A model generated the notes under the pieces. The model was given only the letters and a program-made list of their open reading frames with translations. It had not been told where the DNA came from and made no database searches. A stretch of DNA of 64,000 nt from Rhizobium oryzicola (GTDB lineage: Bacteria; Pseudomonadota; Alphaproteobacteria; Rhizobiales; Rhizobiaceae), in assembly GCF_030504645.1 (NCBI RefSeq), contig NZ_JAUKWQ010000003.1, positions 62,001-126,000 on the forward strand, in the 5' to 3' direction. A program made the position numbers and the translations under genes. The number at the start of each line of letters is the position of its first letter. Position 1 is the first letter of the stretch. Shown here in pieces: positions 26,681 through 36,507 of this stretch.

Positions 26681-27424
26681 CTACGGCAGCCTCGGCGTAC
26701 TGGCAAGAAGCCTTCGGGTGTAAGGGTGAACCGGGTTGGACAGGACATGTTCGGTAGGTCCGCTTTCTACGATCCGCCCCTTTTCCATAATGGCGATATC
26801 AGGGCATAGAAGTGCGACAAGGGCAATGTCATGAGACACAACCACGAAGGTCACCGAGGTCGACAGGGCCTTGAGAAGGTCGACAATGAGGATGCGTGTC
26901 GATAGGTCGAGGGCGCTGACAACCTCATCCGCCAGCACCAGATCAGGGCGCGCAACGATGGCACGCGCGATGGCGATGCGCTGTCGCTGGCCGCCGGAAA
27001 ATTCGTGCGGATAACGTTGGGCCGCATCCGCAGGCAACCCTACTGCCGTCGCAGCCTCTGCCACGGCTTTTGCAACATCGACGTCGATCTTTAGCGCACG
27101 CAAAGGTTCCGCCACGATATCGAAAATGGCTTGTCGTGGATCGAGAGATGAATAAGGGTCCTGGAAAACCGCCTGCACACGCCTGCGGAAGTCACGCATG
27201 AATTGCCAGTTCTTCGTGTCAAGGACTTGCCCGTCGATGGAGATGCTGCCGGCTGAAGGCTGTGCAAGTCCGAGCAACAGCCGCAGCAAGGTCGTCTTGC
27301 CCGAGCCACTTTCCCCGACGATACCGAGGTTGCGGCCTTTCTCGAGTGACAGGCTGAGATCTTCGATAATTGTCCGGGTTTGATCGTAACGGAAGGAGAG
27401 GTTCTCGACTTGGATGAAGCTCAA
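26681..27424 (-). CDS. ABC transporter ATPase, DppF type
   Basis: 247 residues. The only start consistent with the protein family is TTG 27424 ([13 protein letters not shown] follows), preceded by GGGGAGG; it overlaps the stop of the DppD-type gene (TTGA). It has Walker A GESGSGKTT at 37-45, Q-loop AVFQDPYSSLDP, signature FSGGQRQRIAIARAI and Walker B LVLADEVVSALD. The Walker B Glu-x-Pro of most DppF proteins reads Glu-Val here, a common variant in short rhizobial versions. It lacks the long C-terminal extension. It works with the partner ATPase encoded upstream. Confidence 0.9.
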   Translation of the reverse strand: MSFIQVENLSFRYDQTRTIIEDLSLSLEKGRNLGIVGESGSGKTTLLRLLLGLAQPSAGSISIDGQVLDTKNWQFMRDFRRRVQAVFQDPYSSLDPRQAIFDIVAEPLRALKIDVDVAKAVAEAATAVGLPADAAQRYPHEFSGGQRQRIAIARAIVARPDLVLADEVVSALDLSTRILIVDLLKALSTSVTFVVVSHDIALVALLCPDIAIMEKGRIVESGPTEHVLSNPVHPYTRRLLASTPRLP

Positions 27425-28230
27425 AATAGCCTCCCCAGCGCCCTGTCGAACGTGCGGGCAGCCTCGATAAGACTGCGGGTGTAGCCATTGTTGGGAGCCT
27501 GAAGCACCTCGCCCACGCTGCCATCTTCCACCAGTTCCCCCTGTTTCAGCACTGCGACGCGATCCACGGCGGCGGCAACCACCGGAATATCGTGGCTGAT
27601 GAAGAGAAGTGCCATATTTTCCTCTTCGACGAGCTGGCCGATCAGCTTGAGGATATCTGCTTGTGTCGTCACATCCAATGCGGTTGTCGGCTCGTCGGCG
27701 ATCAGCAATCGCGGGCGCCAGGCCAGCGCCATGGCGATGGCGACCCGCTGGCGCTGCCCACCTGATATTTCGTGAGGATAGGCCCGCGCCAGACGTTCGG
27801 GATCCGGTATGGAAACGCGCGCCAAGAGTTCCAATACACGTGCCTGAACCTGCTGCGAAGATGTGGATACGCAATCATGGCGCATGCGCCTGCGAACGAC
27901 CTCGCCAATCTGGCGGCCGACCCGCATCAATGGATCTAGAGCGGTCAGCGGTTCCTGGAAAATCGTCGCCACGACCGGACCACGGAGCGCGACCAGTTGG
28001 CGCTCGCGTGCACCGACAACCTCGGTATCAGCAAGGAGGATGGAGCCGGTAGCCATCATCGCGTCGGATAAGAGGCCGATCAGAGCCAAAGCAGTGAGCG
28101 ATTTTCCCGAGCCGGACTCGCCGATCAGGCCGAGCCGTTCACCTGGAGCAATTGAAAAGCTGACATTGCGCACCAGCTGCCGCTCACCAGCGGCAATGGA
28201 CATGCGATCGATGGTTAGCAAGGCGCTCAC
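27421..28230 (-). CDS. ABC transporter ATPase, DppD type
   Basis: 269 residues from GTG 28230, which overlaps the stop of the DppC-type gene (GTGA); the longer open frame upstream lies wholly within that gene. It has Walker [10 protein letters not shown] at 37-45, [12 protein letters not shown], signature [15 protein letters not shown], Walker [14 protein letters not shown] and H-loop FISHDIPVV. It is shorter than DppD of enteric bacteria, lacking the C-terminal cluster region. It pairs with the DppF-type ATPase to power the importer encoded in 26681-31733. Confidence 0.92.
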   Translation of the reverse strand: MSALLTIDRMSIAAGERQLVRNVSFSIAPGERLGLIGESGSGKSLTALALIGLLSDAMMATGSILLADTEVVGARERQLVALRGPVVATIFQEPLTALDPLMRVGRQIGEVVRRRMRHDCVSTSSQQVQARVLELLARVSIPDPERLARAYPHEISGGQRQRVAIAMALAWRPRLLIADEPTTALDVTTQADILKLIGQLVEEENMALLFISHDIPVVAAAVDRVAVLKQGELVEDGSVGEVLQAPNNGYTRSLIEAARTFDRALGRLF

Positions 28231-29093
28231 CGGCTGCGCCTCCGTGTCGGATCTGCAAAGGCCCGCAGTCCGTCCGCCAGCAGGTTCATGCCGATGACCA
28301 GCGTCACGAGAGCAAGCCCGGGCGCGATGGCGCCGAAAGGTGCCGTATAGACGGTTCCCTGGGCTTCCTGCAGCAGCCGGCCCCAGGACGCATTGGGGGG
28401 AGGCGCTCCGAGGCCCAGATAGGAAAGGGATGATTCCGCCATGGCCGCCAGGCCGAATTGCAGCGCCAGGTTGACGATCAGGGTCGGCCAGATATTCGGC
28501 AGCACATGCACGAAGACAATGCTTGGCCAACTGCTGCCAGCCACACGTGCGGCCACGATGTAATCCATAGAAAGCACCCGCTTGACAAGAATCCGGGTGA
28601 GCCGGGCGATAATGGCAGATCCTGCAATGCCAATGGCGAGCACGGCAGTGAAAAGGCTCGCTGTCTGGCTTGCAGTTACAATCAGCATGGCAACAAGCAA
28701 GGTAGGAAACGCAATCAGAATATCGAAGGCGGCGGCAAAAACATCATCGAGCGTGCGGGTCGCAAATGCGGCAAGAGTGCCAAGCGTGATGCCGATTCCG
28801 GCACCTACGAGCACAGCGCCACTTCCCACTTCCAGAGCGATACGAGCGCCGATCAGGATCTGGGTGAAGAGGTCACGTCCGAGGCGATCCGTTCCCGCCC
28901 AGTGGGCAATGGAGGGCTCGGCGAGGCGCCCTCCAACCATTGCGGTTGGTTCGTAGGGCGTCCACAAGATCGTGAGGATTCCGGCAAGGAGATGAAGGCC
29001 GACGATAAGACCCCCGACAATCAGTGAAAGCGGTATTTTCCGCCTTACGCTTATGGCGGTCGGCTGCGGCGTGTCCGCTGGGGTCAAACTCAT
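28227..29093 (-). CDS. ABC permease, DppC type
   Basis: 288 residues. It begins MSLTPADTPQPTAISVRRK, a cytoplasmic tail, then an N-terminal helix, the HWAGTDRLGRDLFTQI motif near residues 65-80, membrane helices, an EAA loop (YIVAARVAGSSWPSIVFVH) and YLGLGAPPPNASWGRLL. The gene overlaps both neighbours by four bases. It is part of the complete importer with the DppB-type permease, two ATPases and the binding protein at 30210-31733. Confidence 0.92.
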   Translation of the reverse strand: MSLTPADTPQPTAISVRRKIPLSLIVGGLIVGLHLLAGILTILWTPYEPTAMVGGRLAEPSIAHWAGTDRLGRDLFTQILIGARIALEVGSGAVLVGAGIGITLGTLAAFATRTLDDVFAAAFDILIAFPTLLVAMLIVTASQTASLFTAVLAIGIAGSAIIARLTRILVKRVLSMDYIVAARVAGSSWPSIVFVHVLPNIWPTLIVNLALQFGLAAMAESSLSYLGLGAPPPNASWGRLLQEAQGTVYTAPFGAIAPGLALVTLVIGMNLLADGLRAFADPTRRRSR

Positions 29094-30055
29094 GATGCAC
29101 CGCCGGAAACGCGACCGCGAAGGCGGGGATCGACGAGGCGCTGGATGACATCGGCTGCAAAGCCGGCGATCAGAACGAGCATGGTCGATACGACGAGAAC
29201 ACCCTGAACATTCGGGTAGTCGCGCTGTTCGATGCCAAGAAGCAACATCGAGCCAAGACCTGGAAGCGCAAACACCCGTTCGATCACGACAGCACCGAGC
29301 AGGGTCGATGCGAGTTCGATGCAGAGAATTGAAATGACTGGAACGGCTCCGTTTCGAATCCCATGGCGCACCAGCGCTCCGGTCAGGGTGGCGCCCAATG
29401 CCCGCGCAGTCCTGATGTAATCACTGGACATAACTTCTTCTGTTGCTGAGCGCACATAGCGTATCAGCGATGCCGACATCACAAGCGTAATCGTAGCGAC
29501 CGGCAATATCAGCGCCTCGATGCTGTCAATCGGGGCGCTCCAGCCATCTGTGGGAAAGCCTCCGGAGGGAACCAGTTGCAGGTTCACCGCAAACAGCGTG
29601 ACCAGCAAAATCCCGATCCAGAAAGCGGGAACGGCGATGCCAAGCTGCGAAATAACCGATATGCCCGCACCGTACCACGTGCGCTGGCGGACTGCGGCCA
29701 GTATGCCTACTGGAACGGCCACAATGATTGAACTGATAAACGCAGACAGCGTAAGGGGCAGGGTCACTACCAACCGATCGCCAATCTCCCGCAAAACCGA
29801 GGCGCCACTTACGAAGGAGACGCCGAAGTCCAGCTTGGCGATGTCCGTTAGAAACCGGAGGAACTGCTGAAAAAGGGGGAGATCCGAGCCGACCTGACGG
29901 CGCGCCGCCTCGATCTGGGTCGCATCCGCACCGACCGAAACAAGGGCGTTGGCCGGATCTCCCGGCAGTAGCCGCAGCAGCACGAACAGGACCGCACTGG
30001 CCAGCACAACGGAAACAAGCAGGATTGCTGAACGGCGCAAGAGATAGACGAGAAT
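29090..30055 (-). CDS. ABC permease, DppB type, probable ATT start
   Basis: About 321 residues of the DppB family: RLLPGDPANALV, helices, EAA loop RTARALGATLTGALVRHG, and the C-terminal DVIQRLVDPRLRGR. No ATG, GTG or usable TTG is well placed. A consensus AAGGAG ends eight to nine bases before ATT at 30055, which would give MLVYLLRRSAILL, exactly the way DppB proteins usually begin. The first TTG (30040) is some 24 bases from that ribosome site, and an in-frame TAA lies just upstream of it. I therefore place the start at ATT 30055, an uncommon initiator. If the TTG is used the protein is five residues shorter. Confidence 0.88.
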   Translation of the reverse strand: MLVYLLRRSAILLVSVVLASAVLFVLLRLLPGDPANALVSVGADATQIEAARRQVGSDLPLFQQFLRFLTDIAKLDFGVSFVSGASVLREIGDRLVVTLPLTLSAFISSIIVAVPVGILAAVRQRTWYGAGISVISQLGIAVPAFWIGILLVTLFAVNLQLVPSGGFPTDGWSAPIDSIEALILPVATITLVMSASLIRYVRSATEEVMSSDYIRTARALGATLTGALVRHGIRNGAVPVISILCIELASTLLGAVVIERVFALPGLGSMLLLGIEQRDYPNVQGVLVVSTMLVLIAGFAADVIQRLVDPRLRGRVSGGAS

Positions 30056-30160
30056 GACTGGATCTCCTTATCCGTATACTAGGAACAGGTTCCACCAGGC
30101 GCTTACGACCGGTAAACGGCCTGTGCCTTGACGCTCTCTAAGGCCGCTCCCACATGCAAA

Positions 30161-30183
30161 AGCCGCCCCGTCATAGGGCGGCT
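30161..30183 (-). terminator. GC-rich hairpin with T-run between binding protein and permease genes
   Basis: AGCCGCCC (30161-30168) pairs exactly with GGGCGGCT (30176-30183). On the minus strand the stem is followed by TTTTG, so it looks like an intrinsic terminator that would lower transcription of the permease and ATPase genes relative to the binding protein. Confidence 0.65.
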
Positions 30184-30209
30184 CCATGCTGCTGTCGATG
30201 GCTTGGGAC

Positions 30210-31733
30210 TTATTTCCCGCCCTTTTGAATGGCTGAGGTAAAGAATTGCGAGTTTAAGCCATTGACCGGATAGCCGGTAACGGAGGCCTTCGACACGACG
30301 ATTTGCGGATAAAGATAGAGCCAGTTGCTGGCAGCATCTTCCGCAATCTGCGTGTTGGCCTCTTTCAGCCGCCCGGTCTGCTCGTCCGTCGTCATGCTGG
30401 CTTCGGAGGACTTCACAAGATCAATGGCCTTGGAATTGTTGTAACCCCAATAGAAATCGGGATTGCTGTAGAACACGATGTCACGATGGTTGACATGCTC
30501 CTGAAGGGTCGCCTGGAAATCATGCGCCTTGTAGACCTTGGAATACCATTCATTTGCGGTGATGATATTGATATTCACCTTCACGCCGATCTTGGCATAT
30601 TCCGTCTGCAGGAACTGAGCCACCAGCGGGTGCGGATCATAATTCGGCGTGTCGATCGTGAATGTGAAGCCGTCCTTTAAGCCGGCTTCGGCGAGAAGAG
30701 CCTTGGCGCTTTCGACATTGTAATCATCGACCTTCGTGAGATCGACATACCACGGATCGGTCGGAGGGACGAAGGAACCGATCACCAGACCCCGATCGCC
30801 CCAGACAGCGTTGAGGAGCTTCTTCTTGTCAATGGCGCGAGCAAGCGCTTTACGCACTTTGACGTTATCAAAAGGCGCAACGCGATCATTATAGGCCAGC
30901 AACAGCTTGGTCGTCGACTGCCCCTCAGCGACGGTAAAACTCTTGTTCGTCTGGAATTGCTTGAGCGAATCCGGGCTCTGAACCGACGTGATAATGTCAA
31001 CGGAGCCCGTCAGCAGTGCGTTGTTAAGGGCTGTCGCGTCAGTGAAATAGCGGAAGGTCACGCCGCTATTTGTTGGCTTCGTTCCCCAATAGCCCTCGAA
31101 ACGAGCAAGCGAAAGCGACGAACCACGTCGCCAATCACCCAACTTGTAGGGTCCGGTCCCGTTCTCTGCTGATTTCAGGTCCTTTCCACTGTCATTGACG
31201 ATCCAGACATAGCTCAGATTGTACGGCAGGGAAATGGAACGGGCCGAAAGCTTGATGACGACCGTCGCATCATCCGGCGTTTCGATGGAGGCAATTCCCT
31301 TGAGGCTGTTCTTGCGGGAGCTTTTGGAGTCCGGACCAGTAACTCGCTCGATCGAATGTTTTACGTCCTTCGCCGTGAGAGGCTCTCCCGAGTGAAACTT
31401 GACGCCCGGCTGCAAGGTGAAGATATACGCCAGCCCGTCCTCGGACACCTTGTAATCCTTGGCGAGCACCGGTTCCACGGCGCCGGAATCCGACAGGCGG
31501 AAAAGGGCTTCGTAGACATTGCCATTGAAGGCTTCGTTGATGCCCTGGCCGGCACCAGCAGTATTGTCGAGGTTCTGCGGCTCATACAGAGAGCCGATGT
31601 TGATGCTGGCATTGGCGTCGAAATCGGCCGCATGCAACGAAGGCGCGAAAGCTGTCGTGGAGGCAAAGAAACCAACGATGCCGAGCTTTATGCAACACGC
31701 CAGAGAAGTCGGAATTGAGAAGGAGCGGAGCAT
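30210..31733 (-). CDS. Family 5 solute-binding protein
   Basis: 507 residues from ATG 31733 with GAGGAA ahead of it. The signal region is MLRSFSIPTSLACCIKLGIVGFFAS, ending near SLHAAD. The cysteine pair lies inside the hydrophobic stretch, so a lipoprotein is unlikely. The SBP_bac_5 landmarks are YIFTLQPGVKFHSGE, ENGTGPYKLGDW and VRKALARAIDKKKL. It is the first gene of a complete importer operon, followed by a terminator-like hairpin. A truncated flavin monooxygenase gene lies just upstream on the same strand, possibly the former first gene of the operon. Confidence 0.9.
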   Translation of the reverse strand: MLRSFSIPTSLACCIKLGIVGFFASTTAFAPSLHAADFDANASINIGSLYEPQNLDNTAGAGQGINEAFNGNVYEALFRLSDSGAVEPVLAKDYKVSEDGLAYIFTLQPGVKFHSGEPLTAKDVKHSIERVTGPDSKSSRKNSLKGIASIETPDDATVVIKLSARSISLPYNLSYVWIVNDSGKDLKSAENGTGPYKLGDWRRGSSLSLARFEGYWGTKPTNSGVTFRYFTDATALNNALLTGSVDIITSVQSPDSLKQFQTNKSFTVAEGQSTTKLLLAYNDRVAPFDNVKVRKALARAIDKKKLLNAVWGDRGLVIGSFVPPTDPWYVDLTKVDDYNVESAKALLAEAGLKDGFTFTIDTPNYDPHPLVAQFLQTEYAKIGVKVNINIITANEWYSKVYKAHDFQATLQEHVNHRDIVFYSNPDFYWGYNNSKAIDLVKSSEASMTTDEQTGRLKEANTQIAEDAASNWLYLYPQIVVSKASVTGYPVNGLNSQFFTSAIQKGGK

Positions 31734-31800
31734 GATCGGTTTCCTCGGACTTTTGTTGAGTTTGTCAGCCGAAACTATCGTTGACATTGGTTCTGGTGAA

Positions 31801-31825
31801 GGGTGCCATCTGCGATCAGGCACCC
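31801..31825. terminator. 7-bp hairpin downstream of the broken monooxygenase gene
   Basis: GGGTGCC (31801-31807) and GGCACCC (31819-31825) are exact complements with an 11-base loop, lying between the monooxygenase remnant and the binding-protein start on the minus strand. There is no T-run. It may end residual transcription from the remnant or belong to the binding-protein leader. Confidence 0.35.
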
Positions 31826-31943
31826 CGTTTAAGCAAAAATCTTCCAAGTTTTGGGCGATCGTGAAAACGTGCCAGGCGGCTCGCCGTTCGAGGACAGAGG
31901 ATGAGAAAACCTCTTCTGCGCAAGTCCTGGGCCGCCAACCCTC

Positions 31944-32811
31944 TCACGCTGTCTTGCGCATTTCGGCAACACTGGCGGACGGCAGCTCGAGGTTGGAGCG
32001 GAAATCATCGCCCAAACAGTCAGTGTCGATAGTCGCGCGTCGCCGCAGTTCCGGCAGCAAGCCATTCACCAGAAGGTCTTCCTGGTCCGGGTTGCCGAAA
32101 CCATGTAGTGACAGCACATCGAGAATACCATGGCGATAGCGCTCCTCGATGGCATCCGCCAGCTGCTCCGGCGTGCCGGCCATAGACCAGTGTCCGGTCT
32201 CTTACGCATGAATAATGAGTTCGCGAAGCGTCAGGCCCTGCTGCGCATAACGCCGGAACACGTCAACCCGCCCGCGTCGGCGGTTGACGCTCGACACCTC
32301 TGGCAGCAGAGTTTCCGGCAGCGGCTTGTCGAGCGGTAAGTCAGAAAGATCAATCTCGCCGCCCAGCATATCGGCAAGCTTCAGGCGGCCCTGTTCGTAA
32401 TCGATACGCTCATGTTTTTCCTTCAGCCGCCGGGCAACATCTGCGTCACTTTCTCCAATGACGGAGTGGAACGAGTTCATGATGAATGACAGGCCGTTAG
32501 CACGGCCGAAGGCGATGGCATCTTCCAGCTTGGGTTGGGAGGTATACACCACCTCTGCGTAACGCGCGCCAACCGTAATGCCGGGATCAGATTGCCCGGC
32601 CTGAAACTGTACCGGTCGTCCTTGCGGCAAAGGCGGCACGTCGAGAGGCCCCTGAACGTCGAAATGCCTGCCTTTGTAATCGACGCGATGAAACTTTCGT
32701 GGATCGACACCGATAGCACCCGAAGACCTGCGTTGAGCTGCGTCGCGTTCATTGGCGTCGTAAAGAGCGTTGACCACTTCGATGAACTCTGCCGCCCGCT
32801 CGGCCGATGCG
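31944..32811 (-). pseudogene. Truncated luciferase-like (NtaA/DszA type) monooxygenase
   Basis: Only the C-terminal part of a flavin-dependent monooxygenase remains. From about 32811 it reads ERAAEFIEVVNALYDANE, YKGRHFDVQGPLDVPP, GRPVQFQAGQSDPG, typical of the NTA monooxygenase/DszA/SnaA group. An in-frame TAA at 32202-32204 interrupts it, after which MAGTPEQLADAIEERY continues in the same frame to 31944. About the first 170 residues are missing, replaced by Tn3-family sequence at the 32811 junction. It cannot be functional. It sits directly upstream of, and on the same strand as, the 26681-31733 importer operon. Confidence 0.85.
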
Positions 32812-33299
32812 TTCGATCGTGTCGATCGCCGGCAGGAGCGCTCTGCGTTCGCGAAGCGCGGCGACAGCCGAACTGTCTATCGCAGCACCGTCGTCGGACA
32901 TGGTCGCCGCTTGAATTGCCGCCAATAGCGCGGCGCGGCGATCTTGCAGCGTCGCGCTTCTCGTATCGAGATACACCATTAGCCGTGCCATATGATCCCG
33001 ACGGGTTTCTTCACGGCGTGCATAGAGGGCAAATTCGTCTGGAGTAGCGCCGATCTGATCCGCAATATATCTCAGCATGGCGCGAGGCGGAGTTTCTTCT
33101 GCTCCAAGCACTCGACCCGGATATCGCATTAGACATAGCTGGATGGCAAAGCCGAGCCGATTGTGATTACGTCGCCGCAGTTCGATCCCCAGGCGATCCG
33201 CCAATGACAACGAATAGTGTAGGATTAAGCTGTCCTCGTCGACTGGGATATCGACAAGCCTCCGGCGATCTTGATCTTTGAGAAGCTTGCGCTTTGCGA
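32812..33299 (-). mobile_element. Tn3-family transposase N-terminal fragment
   Basis: The minus strand reads AKRKLLKDQDRRRLVDIP, LILHYSLSLADRLGIELRR, NHNRLGFAIQLCLMRYPGR and ADQIGATPDEFALYARREE, the N-terminal (DUF4158-like) domain of Tn3-family TnpA. It stops abruptly after LPAIDTIERIG at about 32811, where the monooxygenase frame takes over; a full TnpA would be around 1,000 residues. The expected first Met codon reads ATC, so the 5' end may also be altered. The rest of the transposon is absent. Confidence 0.8.
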
Positions 33300-33606
33300 T
33301 CGCCCGACTCCATTCACGACCAACCTGCGTCGAGCGTTGTCGAGTCGGGCCGGCCAGAGAAATCAAAACTGGCGCATGTCGATGGCAATCCACAGAGATC
33401 GGATGCTGCAGGTCCGAACTACAACATTGTTCCTGTTTTGTTCGGCCTTAGCGTACGATTTCGGACTGCTCTAGTTCTGACCCCCTCAACGCGCTGATCG
33501 GAGCTTCGGCCGATTTGGAGTCTGTCCGCGTTAATCGGAATCGCGACTGGATTCCGTTGATTTGATTTTTGTGATTCAAGATCATTGCTGGATCGGAGGC
33601 CAGCAA
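33300..33606. other. About 300 bases between Tn3 and IS630 remnants, no gene
   Basis: No supported coding sequence or terminal repeats were recognised. The motif CTGCTCTAGTT at 33466-33476 recurs at 34545-34555 just beyond the IS630 gene. The pair may mark insertion boundaries, but 11 bases over 1 kb is weak evidence. Confidence 0.4.
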
Positions 33607-34537
33607 TGATGGTGCGACCTCTATCTCTTGATTTGCGAACGGCATTGCGTCAGCGTTGAACGATGGCATGACGGTTCGTGCCGCAGCGGAGTGTTTTGGG
33701 ATATCGGCTGCAACTGCGGTCCGTATTGGGCAACTCGATTGGTCCGGCCGAGGTTTGATGCCGGTGAAGATCGGCGGGTATGTCAAACCGACACTGAGGG
33801 CGCTGCGGCCGATGCGGTGCGTCAGCGGCTGCAGGTCAAGTTCGACTGGACGGTGCGTGCGCTGTCGGCGGAGCTGAAGTCTGCGGGGATCAATGTGTCT
33901 CATGGCACCGTCTGGCGCTTCCTGCGCAGCGAGGGCAAGACCTTCAAAAAAACGCTGATGGCAAGCGAGCAGGATCGTCCGAAGGTGGCCCGGTTCCGGA
34001 TGCGATGGAAGACCCATCAACATTGGCTTGATCCGGATCGCCTCGTCTTCATCGACGAAACTTGGATCAAGACCAACATGACGTGCAATTCGAGGCGAGC
34101 GTTGCCGAGCTGGCGTGCCGCACGGCCATTGGAAAACAACAACCTTCACCGGCGCGCTGCGCCTTACAGGAATGACTGCCCCGTTTGTCTACGATGGAGC
34201 CATGAACGGCAACGTCTTCCTGGCATATATCGAGCAGGTCTTGCTGCCGACCCTTCAGGTCGGCGATGTCGTCATTATGGATAACCTGCCGGCCCACAAG
34301 GCATCCGGTGTGCGCGACGCCATCGAGCGCGCCGGCGCCATACTCATGTTCCTGCCGCCCTATAGCCCAGACTTCAACCCCATTGAAAACGCATTCTCCA
34401 AATTGAAAGCCATGCTGCGGGCTCGGGCGGAAAGAAAGATCGATGCTCTATGGGATGCGGTCGGCACATTGATCCTCCGTTTCACACCCGCAGAATGCGC
34501 AAACTACTTCAGGGCTGCAGGATATGATCCAGATTGA
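33607..34537 (+). pseudogene. IS630-family transposase, multiply frameshifted
   Basis: Pieces of one transposase occur in three frames. MMVRPLSLDLRTALRQR from 33607 ends at TGA. NDGMTVRAAAECFGISAATAVR (helix-turn-helix) follows in another frame. A third frame carries VRALSAELKSAGINVSHGTVWR and LVFIDETWIKTNM with the first DDE Asp. After a gap the frame changes again to HWKTTTFTGAL, VVIMDNLPAHKA (second Asp) and FLPPYSPDFNPIENAFSKLK (last acidic residue). At least three frame changes, so the element is dead. Terminal repeats were not defined. Confidence 0.85.
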
Positions 34538-34552
34538 ACAGGATCTGCTCTA

Positions 34553-34790
34553 GTTTCTCGAAGGTTCAGCATCAGGCCATCGATCTTCTCTGTCCGCAGC
34601 CTGATCTGGTCCAGGTAGAGCTGGCCAATCTCTCTGAAACCATCAGGGACGTTCAGGGTTCGGGTCATGAGAGATAGGCCAATGGCTCGACATCGTTGAT
34701 CTGGGCAGTCTTGATCAACGACGCGATGACCGCTTGGTGCTCAGCGTCAGCGTCCGAGCCTGCAACGAGAGCCTTCCTGCAATTGAGTGC
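34553..34790 (-). mobile_element. IS66 TnpC C-terminal scrap plus an unrecognised 40-codon fragment
   Basis: On the minus strand 34790-34676 reads RKALVAGSDADAEHQ, AVIASLIKTAQINDVEPLAYLS and stop, clearly the end of an IS66 TnpC transposase (compare the family's AGSDAGGERAA..LIETAKLNGVDP pattern). Next, 34668-34553 opens MTRTLNVPDGFREIGQLYLD and runs about 38 codons; I do not recognise it. The scrap abuts the 3' end of the sulfatase remnant. Confidence 0.65.
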
Positions 34791-34829
34791 GGTTGGCCTG
34801 ATGTCACGATGCCGCTGCCGGCGGTGCGA

Positions 34830-36414
34830 AGCGGCGAAAGCTCCGGAAATGTTTGAGGCCCAATGCCCGAATGGCCACGCATTTGTTTCAGGAACAGGTC
34901 GTATCGAAACAGCTTGTCCTCCAGGGAATATCGCTTGTCCATCAGGGCCAGCAGATAGGTTGCCGCGTTCCTGACGAACTCGTCGCTATCCAGTGAGGCG
35001 ACCTCTATCGCAGGGCGCGATATGTCCGGGTCGTGCGGAAGGTGGGTCAATGCGGTGATGGCCTGCAGCCGCAGGCGGGGGTGGATATGTGGTGCTGTCA
35101 TGTCGGTCAGCCACGCGATCATGGGGCCGGGCTTGCCGCCTTGTCCGATTGCCTCGGCCAGCACGATCCTGATGGCCACCTCGGTCTCTGCCGTGAAGAT
35201 GCGCTCCACGTGTTCTGGCAGCACGGTTCCGCGTATGGCAAGAACCAGCAGGCCAACGGCGTTCCAGTAGCGAAGAACGGCCAGGGGGCTGCTCAGGCCC
35301 TCAATAAAATTCTCAGGCGATGCTACTTCTGCGCCGCAGGCCCGGCCTGCCGTGGCGATGACATCCTCCAGTGGATAGGCGGCCAGATCACTGCAGATCT
35401 CCATCTCGGATCGAGAAAGCCCTTCGGGGATGAAACCGCCATCGCGCATCACGAGCATTGCCTCGACGAGGGCCTTGCGCATGTCGTTGAGACGCTGCGC
35501 ATATTCCGGCAGATCCGCGAGATTGGTGAGGGAGTCCGGATCCGCCGCCATATCGTACAGTTCTTCGTGGGGTTTGGCGCTCCAAAAACGCGCCTGCGCC
35601 TGCGTCAACTGGCTGGCCAGGGCAAGGGTTTCATAGGCCTGATACCCATTGGCGTTCCATGGATAAAGATAATGCTGCCCCCAGGGGCGGTGCGGCTTAT
35701 AATTGCGGATATAGCGATAGCGCTCGCTGCGCAGGGTGCGCGTCAGATCGTATCGCTCATCCATCCGGTCCCGCCCGGAAAAGGCATAGGAACGCGAGGG
35801 CGCATTCGCGTCGACCAGCGATCTGCCGGGCAGGCCGGGAACCGGCAAGATGCGGTTGTAATAGCTGGCAAGATCAGTTCGAAGCGCCTCGCAATCGGGA
35901 AGATGTGCCGGCAACGTGACATCATCAGGGACGACTGTGCCCCGCTGACGCTCGAAAATGCATCTTTTATGGGTAAGCATGCAGTTGAACACCGCCAGGA
36001 ACGGCTTGCCAGCCGGTCGATTGGCCCAGTGTGCGGCACCGCTGCAGTCATCCCAGATCGTTCTCGGATCGAACTCCACATTGTAGTGCGTCTTGGAATT
36101 GTTGGTGCAATAGTAGCCGGCCTCGCGCATCATCTGCGGATAGGTGGTCTGGTTTGCTGGCATCGGTCCCTAACCGGTCATCTGACGCCCGAGCTGCGCG
36201 GTTTCCGCATGCTGCCCTGTTAGCATGGCATAGCGCGACGGCGCACAGACCGGCGAGGTGCAGAAGGCCGAACGATAGGTCACGCCGCTGTTGGCCAGTT
36301 CGTCCAGCCGCGGGGTTCGGGCGATGGTGTCTCCATAAGCTCCCTGCCGCGGCGGACAATCTTCGCTGACCAGAAACAGGATGTGTGGACGATCTTGAGG
36401 GGGAAAGCAGCCAT
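34830..36414 (-). pseudogene. Sulfatase with C-terminal helical extension, broken
   Basis: From ATG 36414 the frame is wrong until a run of five G (36399-36403); adding one base there gives PHILFLVSEDCPP..GAYGDT, the first metal-binding segment. The sulfatase signature follows as CAPSRYAMLTGQHAET, whose cysteine would be converted to formylglycine. A TAG at 36170-36172 then interrupts the frame, after which GYYCTNNSKTHYN, YDMAADPDSLTNLA and a HEAT-like helical region (AEAIGQGGKPGPMIAWL) continue to about 34830, where IS66 sequence begins. Two inactivating lesions plus loss of the 3' end. It lay downstream of the binding protein at 36508-38013 and near a broken formylglycine-generating enzyme, suggesting a lost sulfate-ester system. 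Confidence 0.87.
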
Positions 36415-36451
36415 GTCATCCGCAACTTGCATTTGCTCCGGATAGAAATGA

Positions 36452-36482
36452 AAACGCCGACGGAATTCCACCGCCGACGTTT
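36452..36482 (-). terminator. 12-bp hairpin with T-rich tail after a binding-protein gene
   Basis: AAACGCCGACGG (36452-36463) and CCGCCGACGTTT (36471-36482) pair over 12 positions, with two G-U wobbles in minus-strand RNA, around a 7-base loop. On the minus strand the stem runs into TTTTCATTTC. It lies 25 bases after the binding-protein stop and before the sulfatase remnant. Confidence 0.7.
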
Positions 36483-36507
36483 CAGCTCGTCAACTGTTAA
36501 AGTGCCG

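Noticed and set aside
33466..34555. 11-bp direct repeat CTGCTCTAGTT around the IS630 pseudogene as target duplication
   Set aside because: IS630 elements duplicate only the dinucleotide TA, so an 11-bp duplication does not fit; it may be chance or shared end sequence.
34715..34829. Sulfatase frame continuing to 34715
   Set aside because: The last residues correspond to the IS66 scrap read in the wrong frame, so the true sulfatase sequence ends near 34830.
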